Origin: Sepioteuthis lessoniana
Lineage: Eukaryota > Mollusca > Cephalopoda > Myopsida > Loliginidae
Assembly: GCA_963585895.1 (NCBI GenBank)
Contig: OY757912.1
Coordinates: forward strand, 79,488,581 to 79,552,580
DNA: 64,000 nt
Direction: 5' to 3'
In this document: in pieces, positions 11,640-21,902 of the stretch
Numbering within the stretch: the first letter of the stretch is position 1
How the letters are laid out: the number at the start of each line of letters is the position of its first letter
Notes under the pieces: model-generated
What the model was told of the DNA's origin: nothing
What the model saw: only the letters and a program-made list of their open reading frames with translations
Databases searched by the model: none
Program-made: the position numbers and the translations under genes

Positions 11640-11705
11640 TTGTTGTATAAACGAGCAGTATATAAAAGGTATTGCAAAATGGTGATAAGTCTTACTTATC
11701 TTTTC
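11640..11705 (+). repeat. dispersed direct repeat with TATA-like core, copy 1
   Basis: CAGTATATAAAA and the surrounding roughly 60 bp resemble 13396-13455 (AAGCAGTATATAAAGAGGTA). The class is unknown. Confidence 0.45.
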
Positions 11706-12138
11706 GTTATAATTGCAAATCAAAGGACAATGCCATTTACCGGATGGCGAGACTAAATCTGTGCAATGAATAAAGATACAAAAAAGAGGTCATATCTGTT
11801 TGAAGAACGGTGACAAAAAGAGAACAAGGTAAAGTTCTAAATTCTTGCGTAGCTACTGGACACGTGATGTCCAAAGATACGTCCACAGATCCAACGAAAG
11901 ACATATCGTCCTCCAACATAGGTAAATATTTGTGCTGTTTTTCGATTGTAAGCGTACATTACAAATTGAAACCAATTATAAAATTTAAGAAAATAACTTC
12001 ACTTTATTTTTTTTTTTTAAATGTGTTTATTTATAATCTTCATCTCCGCTACTTAAAAAAATTATCATCCGAATTAAATTTTGATTACTTTGACAGTCCT
12101 CAAGCCACCTCTTAGACACCAGCCATTCCCCAAGAATC

Positions 12139-12157
12139 GACAATTATTTATTGTCTC
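12139..12157. repeat. palindromic motif GACAATTATTTATTGTCTC
   Basis: The motif forms an ATTGTC stem with a short loop. The same motif in a similar flank occurs at 15014-15034, so both probably belong to one ancient repeat. Confidence 0.4.
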
Positions 12158-12794
12158 TACAGGTGGATAAGAACTTTAAATTATTCTGTTTTATTTATTT
12201 TATTTCATTAAATCATTAAAATGTATCTCTTCCGTAACCTTTAAAAAGAAAAAAGCAATAATGAAAAATGTTATAGGGTAGGATACTTATTCTGGATCTC
12301 TGCGAAAAATTGGATTGTTTATAATCCAAAGCCACTTTAATCGACAAACTTATTTGAAAAGTGAAGTTCGATACAAAATTTTAATCGTAACTTTTTTTCA
12401 GTAGTCTATTTACTAAGAAATTTTGTTTTAAAGAATATCAAATTAGAAAAAAATTACTATTCACAACTTACAGGAAGTGTGTGGGGGTTGTATGTAATTT
12501 GGTTATTTCAGTAGATGTGCGTCCGTAATTTACGGGTATTGCTCTCTTAATTATTCCCACCACAAATACAACACAAAACTTTACAATCGCGTAAAAGAAA
12601 TGGAATAGAACACAACGAACACTAAACAACAAACAATTTAATATGTATATAGCAAAATATGAAAACAAACAAAATACATGATGTGTAAATGGCCTTTTGG
12701 AAAATAAAGTTTGGCAAGAAGAAAATAAATTTGTTTAAAGATGTGTGTGTATATTCATGTTAACGGAGTCCGTAAATAAGTCGTTCTTACTTAC

Positions 12795-12907
12795 ATTAAG
12801 TTCATTGGGGGTTTTATGATTGTGGCGACAGCGTGTCGCGTTGATGAAAGAAAGTTTGTCGGGTTTTTCTTTTGAATGTGATTCGCGGCCATGTGTAGAT
12901 AGGTCAT
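12795..12907 (-). CDS. candidate first coding exon (37 codons, splice donor)
   Basis: This is unrecognised as a protein. On the minus strand an ATG at 12907 (with a second in-frame ATG in context CACATGGCC at 12892) stays open for 37 codons. It reaches TTAAT|GTAAGTAAG, a strong donor match at 12794, with a stop in frame if unspliced. It lies about 115 bp downstream of the inferred transcription start of the promoter described at 13015-13279. The stretch has many CpG dinucleotides compared with its flanks. An upstream ATG (CTATGTCCGG) opens a 10-codon frame that would precede it. No downstream exon was recognised to the left, where the DNA is repeat-poor but without domain hits. It could equally be a non-coding 5' exon or chance. 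Confidence 0.28.
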
Positions 12908-13014
12908 GAACTTTAGTTGAGGAAGGAAAGAAATTTGCCGGACATAGTATCGGCTACTGCTTTACTGGCTTAGTGGTTTGTCTTCGTCTGTGTGTAAGCT
13001 TTCGTCTTGGTTTG

Positions 13015-13279
13015 TCTGAATGGCTCCCTAACTCTGTGTTATTTATATCCTACAGGTGGATCAAAGAATCGCCCTAAAATTTTGGCGCCTAGACATTTAT
13101 TGACCAATCAGATTTGTATTTTACTATTTTATTTTCGAGCCTAAATGTTTTCTGTTAGTTCACTTCCGATCCTATTTTTCTAGAATGTTCTATTCTATGT
13201 TTTTAGCTGATTGGTTGAAAAATATAAAAATGCAATATAAATGCTAATACGGTTTTGATCCTAAATTTCTAGAATGTTC
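13015..13279 (-). promoter_or_regulatory. candidate heat-shock-type promoter, minus strand
   Basis: Read on the minus strand: two perfect tripartite heat-shock elements of the nTTCnnGAAnnTTCn form (TTCTAGAATGTTC on the plus strand at 13178-13190 and 13267-13279), a CCAAT motif in reverse orientation (13104-13108), a TATA box TATAAAT (13047-13041) and an initiator-like CCATTCA with A at 13021, 26 bp after the TATA start. The order and spacing fit an RNA polymerase II promoter responsive to HSF. The two heat-shock elements lie in an approximately 89-bp duplication. No heat-shock protein gene was recognised, and function is inferred only from motif arrangement. Confidence 0.4.
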
Positions 13280-13395
13280 TTAAGTATGTTTTTATTGCTT
13301 ATTTTAAGACTAGAAAAAATGTGTATCCTATAAGTGTCTAAAGTAAATATTTGGGGAAAAAATAGATTTTTAATCACACAATAAATGTACATATT

Positions 13396-13455
13396 GTTCT
13401 ACAAACAAGCAGTATATAAAGAGGTATAAAAAAATGGAGTAGGCTTACTTGATTG
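13396..13455 (+). repeat. dispersed direct repeat with TATA-like core, copy 2
   Basis: Resembles 11640-11705 over about 60 bp, including CAGTATATAAA and CTTACTT. Confidence 0.45.
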
Positions 13456-13477
13456 GTTTTCTTTGCTTTGCTTTTAT

Positions 13478-13765
13478 GACATTGTTAGTTATTTAATGCC
13501 AAATTCAGTTTTTAGATATACATTAAATATATGATTTGAAAACAATTAAATGATCAAACATTTCTATTTAGAACAATTCTATTCTCAATAGAAGTCAACA
13601 AAGATAAATAGTTCAATGCATTTGCTATGTTTCACATACAGTTCAATTAAACATTAGTCATTTGTTTACACTCAGTTAAATGATTAATTCTATTTCTAAT
13701 AATTCAATTTAGTATAAGTAATTTGTTTGTATACAGTTTAAATTTCAAACAGTTGTTATTGACAA
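13478..13765 (-). repeat. R1 retroposon, tail and internal units only
   Basis: Minus-strand tail (TTGGCATTAAATAACTAAC) followed by diverged internal units. Body and head are missing. Confidence 0.75.
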
Positions 13766-13913
13766 GCGTGAGGTTGCAAGAGACAAAAGGACGAGAGGAT
13801 TGGATTTAATTTCGTTTATTTTGAATAAATAGAAGTCGGTAGATTAGAAAAGATAAAGGCTCTCTTCTTCCACCAGATAAGTGTCAGGAGGAATGTGGGT
13901 GTAAATTGTTCTT

Positions 13914-13952
13914 GGCTGACTGGCTAGCTGGCTGGCTGGCTGGCTGGCTTGG
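13914..13952. repeat. (CTGG)n microsatellite
   Basis: Tandem CTGG units with one CTAG variant. The apparent serine/proline/glutamine-rich open frames here come from this repeat. Confidence 0.85.
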
Positions 13953-14580
13953 TTGCGAGAAGCACGGTGGTATGACGTAGGTTGTTAGGGTTTGAGCGGT
14001 CTTGATCTTTTGGTGGAAATGCCGGGGACTTGGTTGTATTGATTGTGGTGTGGGCAGGTAGGGCGTCAGCAATTTTTGATCTTGTCTGAAATGCAACGCG
14101 TGACGATTCTCTGTAATAGCAGTCTCTGGCGTCGACGGGATTTGTCATGCGCACCACGCACGCGCGAGTATGGCACAAGGCCTTTTTAATGTGGGAACTA
14201 GGTCAGGGCCGTAACCCAGGCCTTTGTTGTCGACTACCTTTGTGACCTTCTGTTGACCGTTTTATAGCTGTATGGTATCGAATCGGCTCTAAAATCTTTG
14301 AGGGGAAAGTTCATGATCGGTTGAAAAAAGTACTTTTTCAATTGTGAATTTATTTTTACATTTAAACCGGACAGATACGTGGAGCAAACCTGCGCAGCGA
14401 CGAGTTTTATTCATTTTGTTATAAGCCATCGTTCAGAGAACATCCGGTTCATGTTACCTTTTTTCAAGTGAAACATGTTCGTGGCAGTTTTTATTTATTT
14501 GTTTATTTATTCATTCATTTTGTTAGTGAGTAAGTTTGAAATGCATTTGTAAATCAGAAGAGATTTCTGTTACATAACAC

Positions 14581-14815
14581 AGTTCTATTCGACCTATATA
14601 TAGGATCATTATCAGGTGTAACCCCTCCGAGCCTGACTGGACCTGGGAGCGATAACAATGAAGAGGTACTCCGCATTCCCCAAAACTCCAGCATTACTGG
14701 AACCTCATCATCAGATTGTTTAGTGTCATATCTAGGACACTCGTTGGGGGAGTCTTCCCTCTGAACAGAGAGGCACTCGGTGTATTGTACGGTCCAAGCC
14801 GACTGGGCCAAGGCT
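14581..14815 (-). repeat. R1 retroposon, head and body
   Basis: Minus-strand R1 from TTGGCCCAGTCGGCTTGGAC (about 14815) through GGACACT and the body to the ATAGGTCGAATAG motif. 3' parts are missing. Confidence 0.82.
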
Positions 14816-15640
14816 TACTTGAGATTGATGGACATTAAAATGGTTATAACTGTGTTAGCTTTTCTATTTAATGGTCAGGCAGGAGATCTGTTATCGCAAT
14901 TTTATTTAGTCAACAAAATTGGGCTCTTGTAACAATAATAATATTACAAAAAATATGAAAGCAAAAATAAAATAAAATAAGGAGGTGCCTAAAGACCCAC
15001 CCCAAATTTAAGAGAGACAATTATTTATTGTCTCCCGAAAGGCTCGTTAAAATAATTACGCAACAACATTTAACTAAAATTTGTTTTTTAAATCAACGCA
15101 TAGTAGAAATTATCATCTATTTTTAACTCAAATATGTAACCGTTCACTCGTTAGTGTTGCGGTATTTTTACCTTGTCTGTGTGGTTTCATATTACGCCAA
15201 TTCTAAATTGTGAATTTTATTGAATTTGCAGCTCATTCATAAATAAACATATTATCTTCTTTACTGTGCCAAATTCAAGTAAATGTTAGAGATATAAATT
15301 ACCAGTTTATTTTATTCCTTAGAAAGATATCCGAGAAAGATCGGATGGCAACAGGAAAGACTAATCAGTAGAAAAATATTACCTCGTGATGTGATGTGGG
15401 TTAGTAGCCTAAATTACACTGTGAGTATCATAGAGGATTGTGATAAGATACATCCTAATTGTTCTACGACACCGAAAATCAATTGACACGTCACGAAATA
15501 AATAAACATGCCCCAACGCTGACTCGAAAGGGGGGGGGAGAATAAGATAATCAACGTGCTTAAATCTGGTAACGAATTTAGACCGTCCAATGACATACAA
15601 TGCTGCTGCGGACGCAGTTTTGCAAACATAAAGGGAATAC
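14816..15640. other. no gene recognised; palindrome at 15014-15034
   Basis: Two overlapping minus-strand frames (15409-15648 and 15414-15629) show no domain. GAGACAATTATTTATTGTCTC (15014-15034) is an 8-bp-arm palindrome shared with 12139. Confidence 0.4.
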
Positions 15641-15749
15641 GAACCCATCGTACGACAATTGGATGCCTAAGTCGACAACAATATTAATCTCAATCTGAGA
15701 TAGATACATTGATTGAAGGAAACCAGTGTCGGAAGAACTACCGCTGTAC

Positions 15750-15965
15750 TGTTCCTTTGTTTGTCAGTCCAACGTACCCAAAATGAGAGAGAATGCGACT
15801 CGGAGCACAACATTGATGGTTGCACAGATTGGCACACTGTAACTGACTTGGAACATCAATTGACACTTTCAACTAAAATAACGTTTACTGCTCAGCGCCC
15901 AGATATCGTCTTCTGGTCCGTTAATTTAAGGAAAGTTTTCGTTTGCACACAGTTTTATGGTTTCA
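15750..15965 (+). pseudogene. non-LTR retrotransposon ORF fragment (C-terminal module)
   Basis: The frame 15713-15979 contains AQRPDIVFWSVNLRKVFVC, which matches my recollection of a widely dispersed LINE-associated C-terminal segment of the form RPDIV.WS...K.V...ELTVP. The downstream catalytic-looking part is absent. The neighbouring relics at 16000-16985 also look like LINE 3' ends. Confidence 0.4.
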
Positions 15966-15999
15966 AGTACTCCTATTAAATACTAGTAATTATAACGTT

Positions 16000-16250
16000 T
16001 CAAGACCTTGCCAGAAAACAAAAAGACTATAGAACAGGAATGTGACAGTGATACCAATTGTAATTGGTGTGCTCCCCAAAGCTTGATAAGGGAGCTGGAA
16101 AGGTTGGAAATCAGAGGACGAGCAGAGACCATCCAAAATATAGCATTATTGAGGTCGGTCAGAATACGGAAAAGAGTCCAGGAAACTTAGGAGACTTTTT
16201 ATCATTCAGATTCCTGTAAAAGACCATCAGCTGACTCTAGTGTGAAAAAC
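16000..16250 (+). pseudogene. LINE 3' end relic, copy 1
   Basis: The frame 16008-16190 includes ERLEIRGRAETIQNIALL and RSVRIRKRVQET, the conserved C-terminus of a common invertebrate LINE protein (LE.L.I.GR.ETIQT.ALLRSARILRRVLE). The untranslated sequence after the stop (GACCATCAGCTGACTCTAGT) recurs in copy 3. Confidence 0.55.
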
Positions 16251-16339
16251 TCACAATAAGAATAATGAGACCATAGAATTCTACGGAGCATTGAGAAACA
16301 AATGTATCATCCAATTCCGGTGAGAAGATCAAACCTCTT

Positions 16340-16690
16340 GTTGACAAGAAGAAAAGAACTCGTCTTCTGGAGGAATTTAATGTTTTAGCTGACAACAGAG
16401 TGAAAATAAAAGAAAACAAAGAGAGAGACAAATACTTGGACCTTGCTCGAGAATTAGGTGACGGTGATACCAGTAGTAGAGCGTTCGAAACGGTCCTCAA
16501 GAGCTTAGAAAAGAGACAGAAGGAATTGGAAGAATCAAGACCATCCAGACCATAGCACTATTAAGATCAGCTAGAATACTTAGAAGAGTCCTGGAGACAT
16601 GAAAAGATTTGCTGTCATTCATACATCGGTGAAAAACCATTCGTGAAAAACTGGTAGGAAATATTCGCAAGGAGTGTAGTAATAATAATA
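16340..16690 (+). pseudogene. LINE 3' end relic, copy 2
   Basis: Carries VKIKENKERDKYLDLAREL, which precedes the same C-terminal motif in this LINE family. The motif itself follows in another frame (ATCCAGACCATAGCACTATT, then AGAATACTTAGAAGAGTCCT). Frames are broken. The copy ends in ATAATAATAATA. Confidence 0.55.
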
Positions 16691-16719
16691 ATACCTAAAC
16701 CTTGCAAGATAACAACAAA

Positions 16720-16985
16720 AAAAAAACATGGAACATGAAGGTGATGGTAATACCAATTATAAATGGTACACTCGGACAATCCCTAAAAGGTTGGTAAAGG
16801 GACTGAAAAACTTGAAAATAAGTGGACAAGTGGACACCATCCAAACTACAGTATTATTAATATCGGCCAGAATACTAAGAAGAGTCCAGGAGACCTGAGC
16901 AGACTTACTGTCACTCAAACTCTAGTGGAAAACCATCAGCTAACACTGGTATGAAAATCTTTCTTAAGAGTAATAATAATTATCA
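16720..16985 (+). pseudogene. LINE 3' end relic, copy 3
   Basis: Same C-terminal segment (ACCATCCAAACTACAGTATT, AGAATACTAAGAAGAGTCCA) and the 3' UTR motif GAAAACCATCAGCTAACACT. It ends near TAATAATAATT. Three similar 3' ends in tandem order suggest separate 5'-truncated insertions or a segmental duplication. Confidence 0.55.
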
Positions 16986-16999
16986 ATGAAAATTTCATG

Positions 17000-18262
17000 G
17001 AAGTTTAATTTAAAACAACCACTCAGGGTAAAGGATCGATATAACATTTTAATGCTTAATTTTGAAATTCATTTGCTTTTAGTTTTTCAAAACGACATAA
17101 ACTGTGGAAACATTTCATGTTGTGGCTGTAGAAGATGAAATAAAATCTCACAGAGTGGAGTATCAGGTGTGGAAGGTCGGAAGGCAAATGTTGTTGGTCA
17201 TTCCTTCTTTCTCTTTCTTTTCTTTTTTTCGAATATATAAATATCATTTTCCCGTTTCCTCATAAGGCATGACGTACATTTATTGGTATTAATATGTAAC
17301 AATAGTAGTAGTAGTAGTGATTGATAATGATGATGATGGCTAAAGTGGTAATGATGATGATTATCCAGCTCTCAGAAAATGATTATTTCTTAATGATTTT
17401 GTTGTACTATCTTAATAATGACAGGAATTATATAATAAAAAGCGAATGTTGATTATAATGTTTTGGATAATTATCTTGAAATTGATAATTGGTGTTAGTA
17501 CAGAATAGCCCACGCATGAAAATTTACGTTGATTCTGCTTTAATGCACAAGTTAGTTTTCAACAATTCTGATTCAATCATCTTCTCTTTAGAGAAGTAAT
17601 GATTTGTATTTCAACATTTTACAGATGTAAAATTTTTATACGCATATTTTTCAAGATTTTTATTTGCTTACTAAACTGTTCTATGCCATCCACAATCATT
17701 GCATTATTTGTAACGCATTTGCTCGTAAGGTTCAAGTGTAAAGGAATGGGCAGCGTTTCATTTAAGATATTCTCACATTTCCAAAGAACTTTTTAAAGAA
17801 TCACAATTAAACTCATTGTTTAGTTTTTGCTTTTACACACACCATCTTAACAGGTACATTCCCTGGCCCTAATCATGTGTAATATGAACCACCATAAGAT
17901 TCAGTTTCAAATTCGTTTTTTGTTTAATGTAATATCAGCTATTGACAGTTATTTAATGGCAAACCCATTCTTGTCGAACAGTATTGCGGAAGAGAAAGCT
18001 TCATTTTAGCCGGGTATAGCGAAGTAACCGCAATGGCTAAAAAGGAAACCTTAACATCTGCAAACAATATATAAAAAAGGTCAAGCAAGCACTGTAACAA
18101 AATAAAATAAAATAAAAGCGAAAAAGAAAACAGATGATATTAATATTCATTTTCTTGCATACAAGATAGTAGAAAGTTCGTATAATATCCGACTAAGTTT
18201 AGTTAGAATTTAATGTTCAATCAATGTACTTTCTTTGAGTTAGAAAGTTTCTTATAGTAAGT
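17000..18262. other. no gene recognised
   Basis: AT-rich DNA with (GTA)n/(ATG)n-like short repeats near 17305-17360. No coding or repeat family is identified. Confidence 0.45.
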
Positions 18263-18265
18263 AAG

Positions 18266-18464
18266 TAAAGTTGGCGACCATAGTCGAGGGTAACCCGAAG
18301 GCTCCCTTTTCGATAGCTACTACACCAATGTGTAGGGGAGGGCGCTACTCCTTTCCTGGATTGCTCTACTTTACCCTTGATCCGTACCTTATAATGCTGA
18401 GTGCTAAGCAAGGAAGCATCAAGTACCATTTTTTGAGTCTTTGGTATGACTCGACCTGGGATAG
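18266..18464 (-). repeat. R3 SINE, head-truncated
   Basis: Minus-strand R3 from the B-box region (AGTCATACCAAAGACTC) through GGTACTTGATGCTTCCTTGC to the 3' end TCGCCAACTTTAC. The A-box part is missing. Confidence 0.85.
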
Positions 18465-18796
18465 TAGAAGTTCATTTATTTTTGTATTGCAAGAAAAAGT
18501 GAGGGAAAGGCTGTCTTACCATATAGAAGAGAAAGGTAAGTTAAATAAAAGTGTTCTTATCTTTACGTGCTGTAGAAATCATCTTTTATTTTCTGGTTGT
18601 ATATGTATCTGTTGCGGAGCCGATAAGCACGTCGACCCCGCAAATTGTTTTAGTTAAGCGTGCAAGGAATGACAGCCAAAAGAACAATGAAGGAAACAAA
18701 AGGCGAGATAACAGTATAACAAAGATGACGATTTATTTGTTGAGGTTACAAATTATGATGTAAGTTCGTGGATAGTTGCTGGTGTCGTCAGCTAAA

Positions 18797-18935
18797 TGGT
18801 TGATGTCAGTAGCTGGTATGGTCGAAGTCGTAGAGAGGCAACTAGATGTTCGATGCGAGTAGCTGGCATTGGTCAGAGTCGTAGAGAGGCATCTAGATGT
18901 TCGATGCGAGTAGCTGATGTTGGTCGTAGTTGGTA
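18797..18935. repeat. 51-bp minisatellite, about 2.7 units
   Basis: Units containing GTCGTAGAGAGGCA and GATGCGAGTAGCTG repeat at a 51-bp period (unit marks at 18826 and 18877), with a diverged partial unit upstream. CpG-rich relative to the window. Confidence 0.8.
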
Positions 18936-18995
18936 GATCGATGTCCCGGTTTTTGAAGTACGCTAGATTAACCGGGGGTATATCGATGTTGTTGC

Positions 18996-19118
18996 TAGTC
19001 CGTACAGCGAGTCGTACGTGGACGAGATGCTGCATTGCTGGAGCATGTCGTCGGTGTAGTCGGTAGTCCGCACAGCGAGTCGTACGTGGACGAGATGCTA
19101 CATTGCTGGAGCATCTCG
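18996..19118. repeat. 68-bp repeat, two hairpin units
   Basis: TAGTCCGTACAGCGAGTCGT starts at 18996 and, with one change, at 19064. Each unit contains CGAGATGCT and AGCAT(C/G)TCG separated by 10 bp. The second unit forms a perfect 9-bp stem. Confidence 0.85.
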
Positions 19119-19207
19119 TGGTCGAAGTTGGTATTGGTAGCTTGGTCACGTAGAGTCGAGTGAGTGTTTTAGCACTGCAGACAAGGTAAGCAGACAGGGT
19201 AATCGCT

Positions 19208-19492
19208 GCTAAGGTTTGGCATGCCTTAGCACATGCGAAGTCGAGCGAGCGAATCGGTAAGTGAGGCTAAGACTTTGCCGTGCCTTAGCAGTGCGAACCA
19301 ATCGGTAAGTGAGGCTAAGGCTTCGCCGTGCCCTAGCTGTGTGGACGTATCGGGAGCGGTAGCTAAGACTCACCCCGTGCCATAGCTCTGCACTCTCAAG
19401 CAAACGGACCGGGAGGCTGCGGCTAAGATTGGCGGCATCTTAGCGCTGCGCAGATAGGGAACCGATAGCTAAGGCTAACCCCATGCCTTAGC
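19208..19492. repeat. array of six GCTAAG/CTTAGC hairpins
   Basis: Hairpin units lie at 19208-19230, 19266-19289, 19314-19337, 19362-19386, 19422-19444 and 19468-19492, spaced 46-60 bp. Stems are GCTAAGG/CCTTAGC in unit 1, GCTAAGAT/ATCTTAGC in unit 5 and GCTAAGGC/GCCTTAGC in unit 6. Units 3 and 4 have a mismatch. Units 2 and 3 also share flanks (ATCGGTAAGTGAG). No known RNA family is recognised. Confidence 0.75.
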
Positions 19493-19499
19493 GCTACGC

Positions 19500-20049
19500 A
19501 GCCAAGCGAACGAACAGACAACGGAATCGACCTAGTTAGTTAAGACCAGGTGGTCTTGGAGTCCTCTGTGTGTTTGCCTCCAGGCTGTCTGCTTCGACGT
19601 GTTCGTAAGAACCGTCAGAGATACTCCAATCCGCAGAAGGGGACATCTAGTGGTCCTTAAAAAACCTTTATAGAATATCTATGAGATGTAAGGCGAATGC
19701 GACCACGAGAAGTAGGATTCTGCCTTGAGAGCCTCGCTCTGAGAGCGAGCTCCTGAGAGCTTCGTAAAACGACCTCTGAAATTTTTGAACCTGGAGCTTG
19801 TTTATAAAAAGGGAAAAGTATGTCACTCTGCTGGGTAGGCGAAAAGTTCTTCTATAAAAATAGGAATGGAAATACAGTTCTTCTCTAGCCTGGGATAGAC
19901 AGCAGAAGATAATCCACTCTATTTTTATAGAGTTACGTTTTACAGACAGGTTCTGTAAATGTTGTTAAATGAAATTTATTCCCTTTTTTTAGCTGTAACG
20001 GCAGATCAGGGGCATGTCGGGTTTCATCATTTCCAGTTGTAGCCGGATG
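19500..20049. other. GC-richer unique-looking DNA with small inverted repeats
   Basis: CTCGCTCTGAGAGCGAG (about 19735) is a tight palindrome. CTATAAAAATAG (about 19854) and CTATTTTTATAG (about 19919) are inverted with respect to each other about 55 bp apart. No coding frame is convincing. Confidence 0.4.
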
Positions 20050-20484
20050 TCGTGTTTCTAGGGGTGGTATTTGTCGCTGCCTCCCACCAGACACGACTTG
20101 ACACAAGGTCAAAAGCCCGAAGGCCAATTAAAGTGGGGATAAAGGGGAGGGGAAGGTCGGGAAGGAGCCGAGACTCGAACCCTGCTTGTCTGTGCTGCTC
20201 ATCGGCTCACTTAGTGCAATGTGAGCCTGATGAGGCAAGCAGTTTCACGAACCGAAATGTGGGTCCGGGCACGTATGCCAGTTTGCGGCTTAAACTAGAC
20301 GCTTGGTCTAGTGCCGTACAAGGGGGACAAAGGAGACAAAAATGCAGCTCGCCCACCCGAAGGTAGCCTAGTCGAAACTAGGTGCCTAATTAAAGGCCCC
20401 AAGTCTGCCATTGTTCCTTTTCCAGGGCCATGCTCCGGACCAAAGTCCAGAACAGGCCCTGGGGCGCTCGTGTTTCTAGGGGTG
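20050..20484. mobile_element. 401-bp GC-rich insertion with 17-bp target duplication
   Basis: TCGTGTTTCTAGGGGTG occurs at 20050-20066 and again, identical, at 20468-20484. The enclosed 401 bp is richer in G and C than the window. On the minus strand it contains GGGTTCGAGTCTCGGCTCC, which resembles a pol III B box or tRNA 3' end, and no coding frame. A 17-bp identical duplication is typical of L1-type retroposition, so a SINE of unknown family is the simplest reading. Confidence 0.6.
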
Positions 20485-21895
20485 TTAATAATCCGATCTG
20501 TTTATGTTTGTGAACAGGTCGCAACATATCTAACGATGCATGTCTCATCTGTAACGTCGGTCTCTCTGATGTATGTTGGTGCGACGCGGTGGCATTGTCG
20601 GGGTTATGAAGACTTGTAGTTGGTGATTTGGTTTTTAGGGTTTTGGGTTTTAGATATCTGACTCCGTTGGTTTTCTTCTAACTCCATCTTAATTCGTCTT
20701 CCTGTCTGTGAAAGCTGCAAAAGAATTCCTGAAGGAAGGGAGAAAAGAGACTTAGATATCTTTTAGATTTCAACTTTATTTCTGGGTTCAACAGCCATTT
20801 TGTGAGTGTGGAAATTCTTCCTGAATCCAATGGAAATGGTTGCGTTGCCCAGACAATGTGTTGAAATATACTACGTGTATTCGCAGCTATCGTCTGCATG
20901 AAAGAGCGTCCGTCCAGCGCTACAGTGGAAGCTGAAGTAAAGTCGAAATTCTCTTTTGCAAAGCGGTGGTTCTTTTTCCGGGCATGCGTTTTCCCTACTT
21001 CCTATAAGGGGACTCTGGGAATTTCTGCACTTTTAAAATTTATTTAGTTTATTTCTTTTTTTTTTTTCTTTTTTTCTATCCCTTACCGCGTGTACGTGGT
21101 ACATTACTGATTTCCCACCAAGTTGGGATTCGACGCATGGTCATTTTATAGTGAGAAGCCACGCACAAATCGAGACTCATGTGTGACTATTTAAAAAAAT
21201 GCTTGGTCCCTTCGGCATTCCCCATAATGGCGTGCCTCAGGCGCCAAGTTAACTCAGCCCTACAAAGCAAGTATAACCAGAAGGAAAGCCCTTTGGGACC
21301 AGACAAACCGCTCTACACCACCCACCTAAGATGAGCCCGATTGAAGGCAAGAGAGGCTTGCGTGTGTATTTGTGTTTTAAATTGCTGTTTATATATATGT
21401 ATATGTATATTTAAAAATCTAATTTAGGCGGGAAGTATTTTTATTGGTCGTTAATTTTGATAATATTTTATATTTTATTTTGGAGTGTGCGTTGAGTCTA
21501 AGCGCAGAAGACTTATTTTTATTATTTTTAACTTTGCCGTTGTTGTTCACAAGTACTATTTTGTGTTCCAACAACAGCAGCGGTACTATATAACCTATAG
21601 CAGGAAGTATAAAGGCGTTCATAACTTTCCAATGATTGTTAACCTAAAGTGCAACTGGAGTTCGTACTCATATATTTCGATGTCGCAGTCCAGTATGTTA
21701 GTCTTTCCCCATAAACATCTTCTACCTAGCAAAGCAAAAACAGTTTTAAAGAGAACAAGCTACTATTTTCTTTGTTTTACTTATTGTTTTTTGTATTTGT
21801 TTTTTGTTTGTTTTTCTTTTCTTTTCTTTTTTTTTTTTGAATATTACACCTGAAGAAATCACATATAAATCTAATATCTTAAAAAAAGCATAGAA
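20485..21895. other. no gene recognised
   Basis: Mixed-composition DNA with poly-T tracts near 21055-21070 and 21815-21838. Open frames here (for example 21485-21853) show no domain. Confidence 0.45.
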
Positions 21896-21902
21896 GTTAA
21901 AT

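Noticed and set aside
11810..11925. Host exon ending at ACATAG|GTAAAT
   Set aside because: An in-frame stop lies immediately upstream and no acceptor is convincing. The donor match alone is too weak.
13884..14178. Pro/Ser/Ala-rich frames on the minus strand
   Set aside because: Partly translated CTGG microsatellite. The frames overlap each other and have no recognisable domain.
18733..19149. 138-residue minus-strand Ser/Thr-rich protein
   Set aside because: The repetitive peptide is produced by the 51-bp and 68-bp minisatellites.
18996..19492. CRISPR-like array
   Set aside because: Spacing is irregular, spacers are themselves similar between units, and the context is clearly eukaryotic. 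The structure is a hairpin minisatellite.
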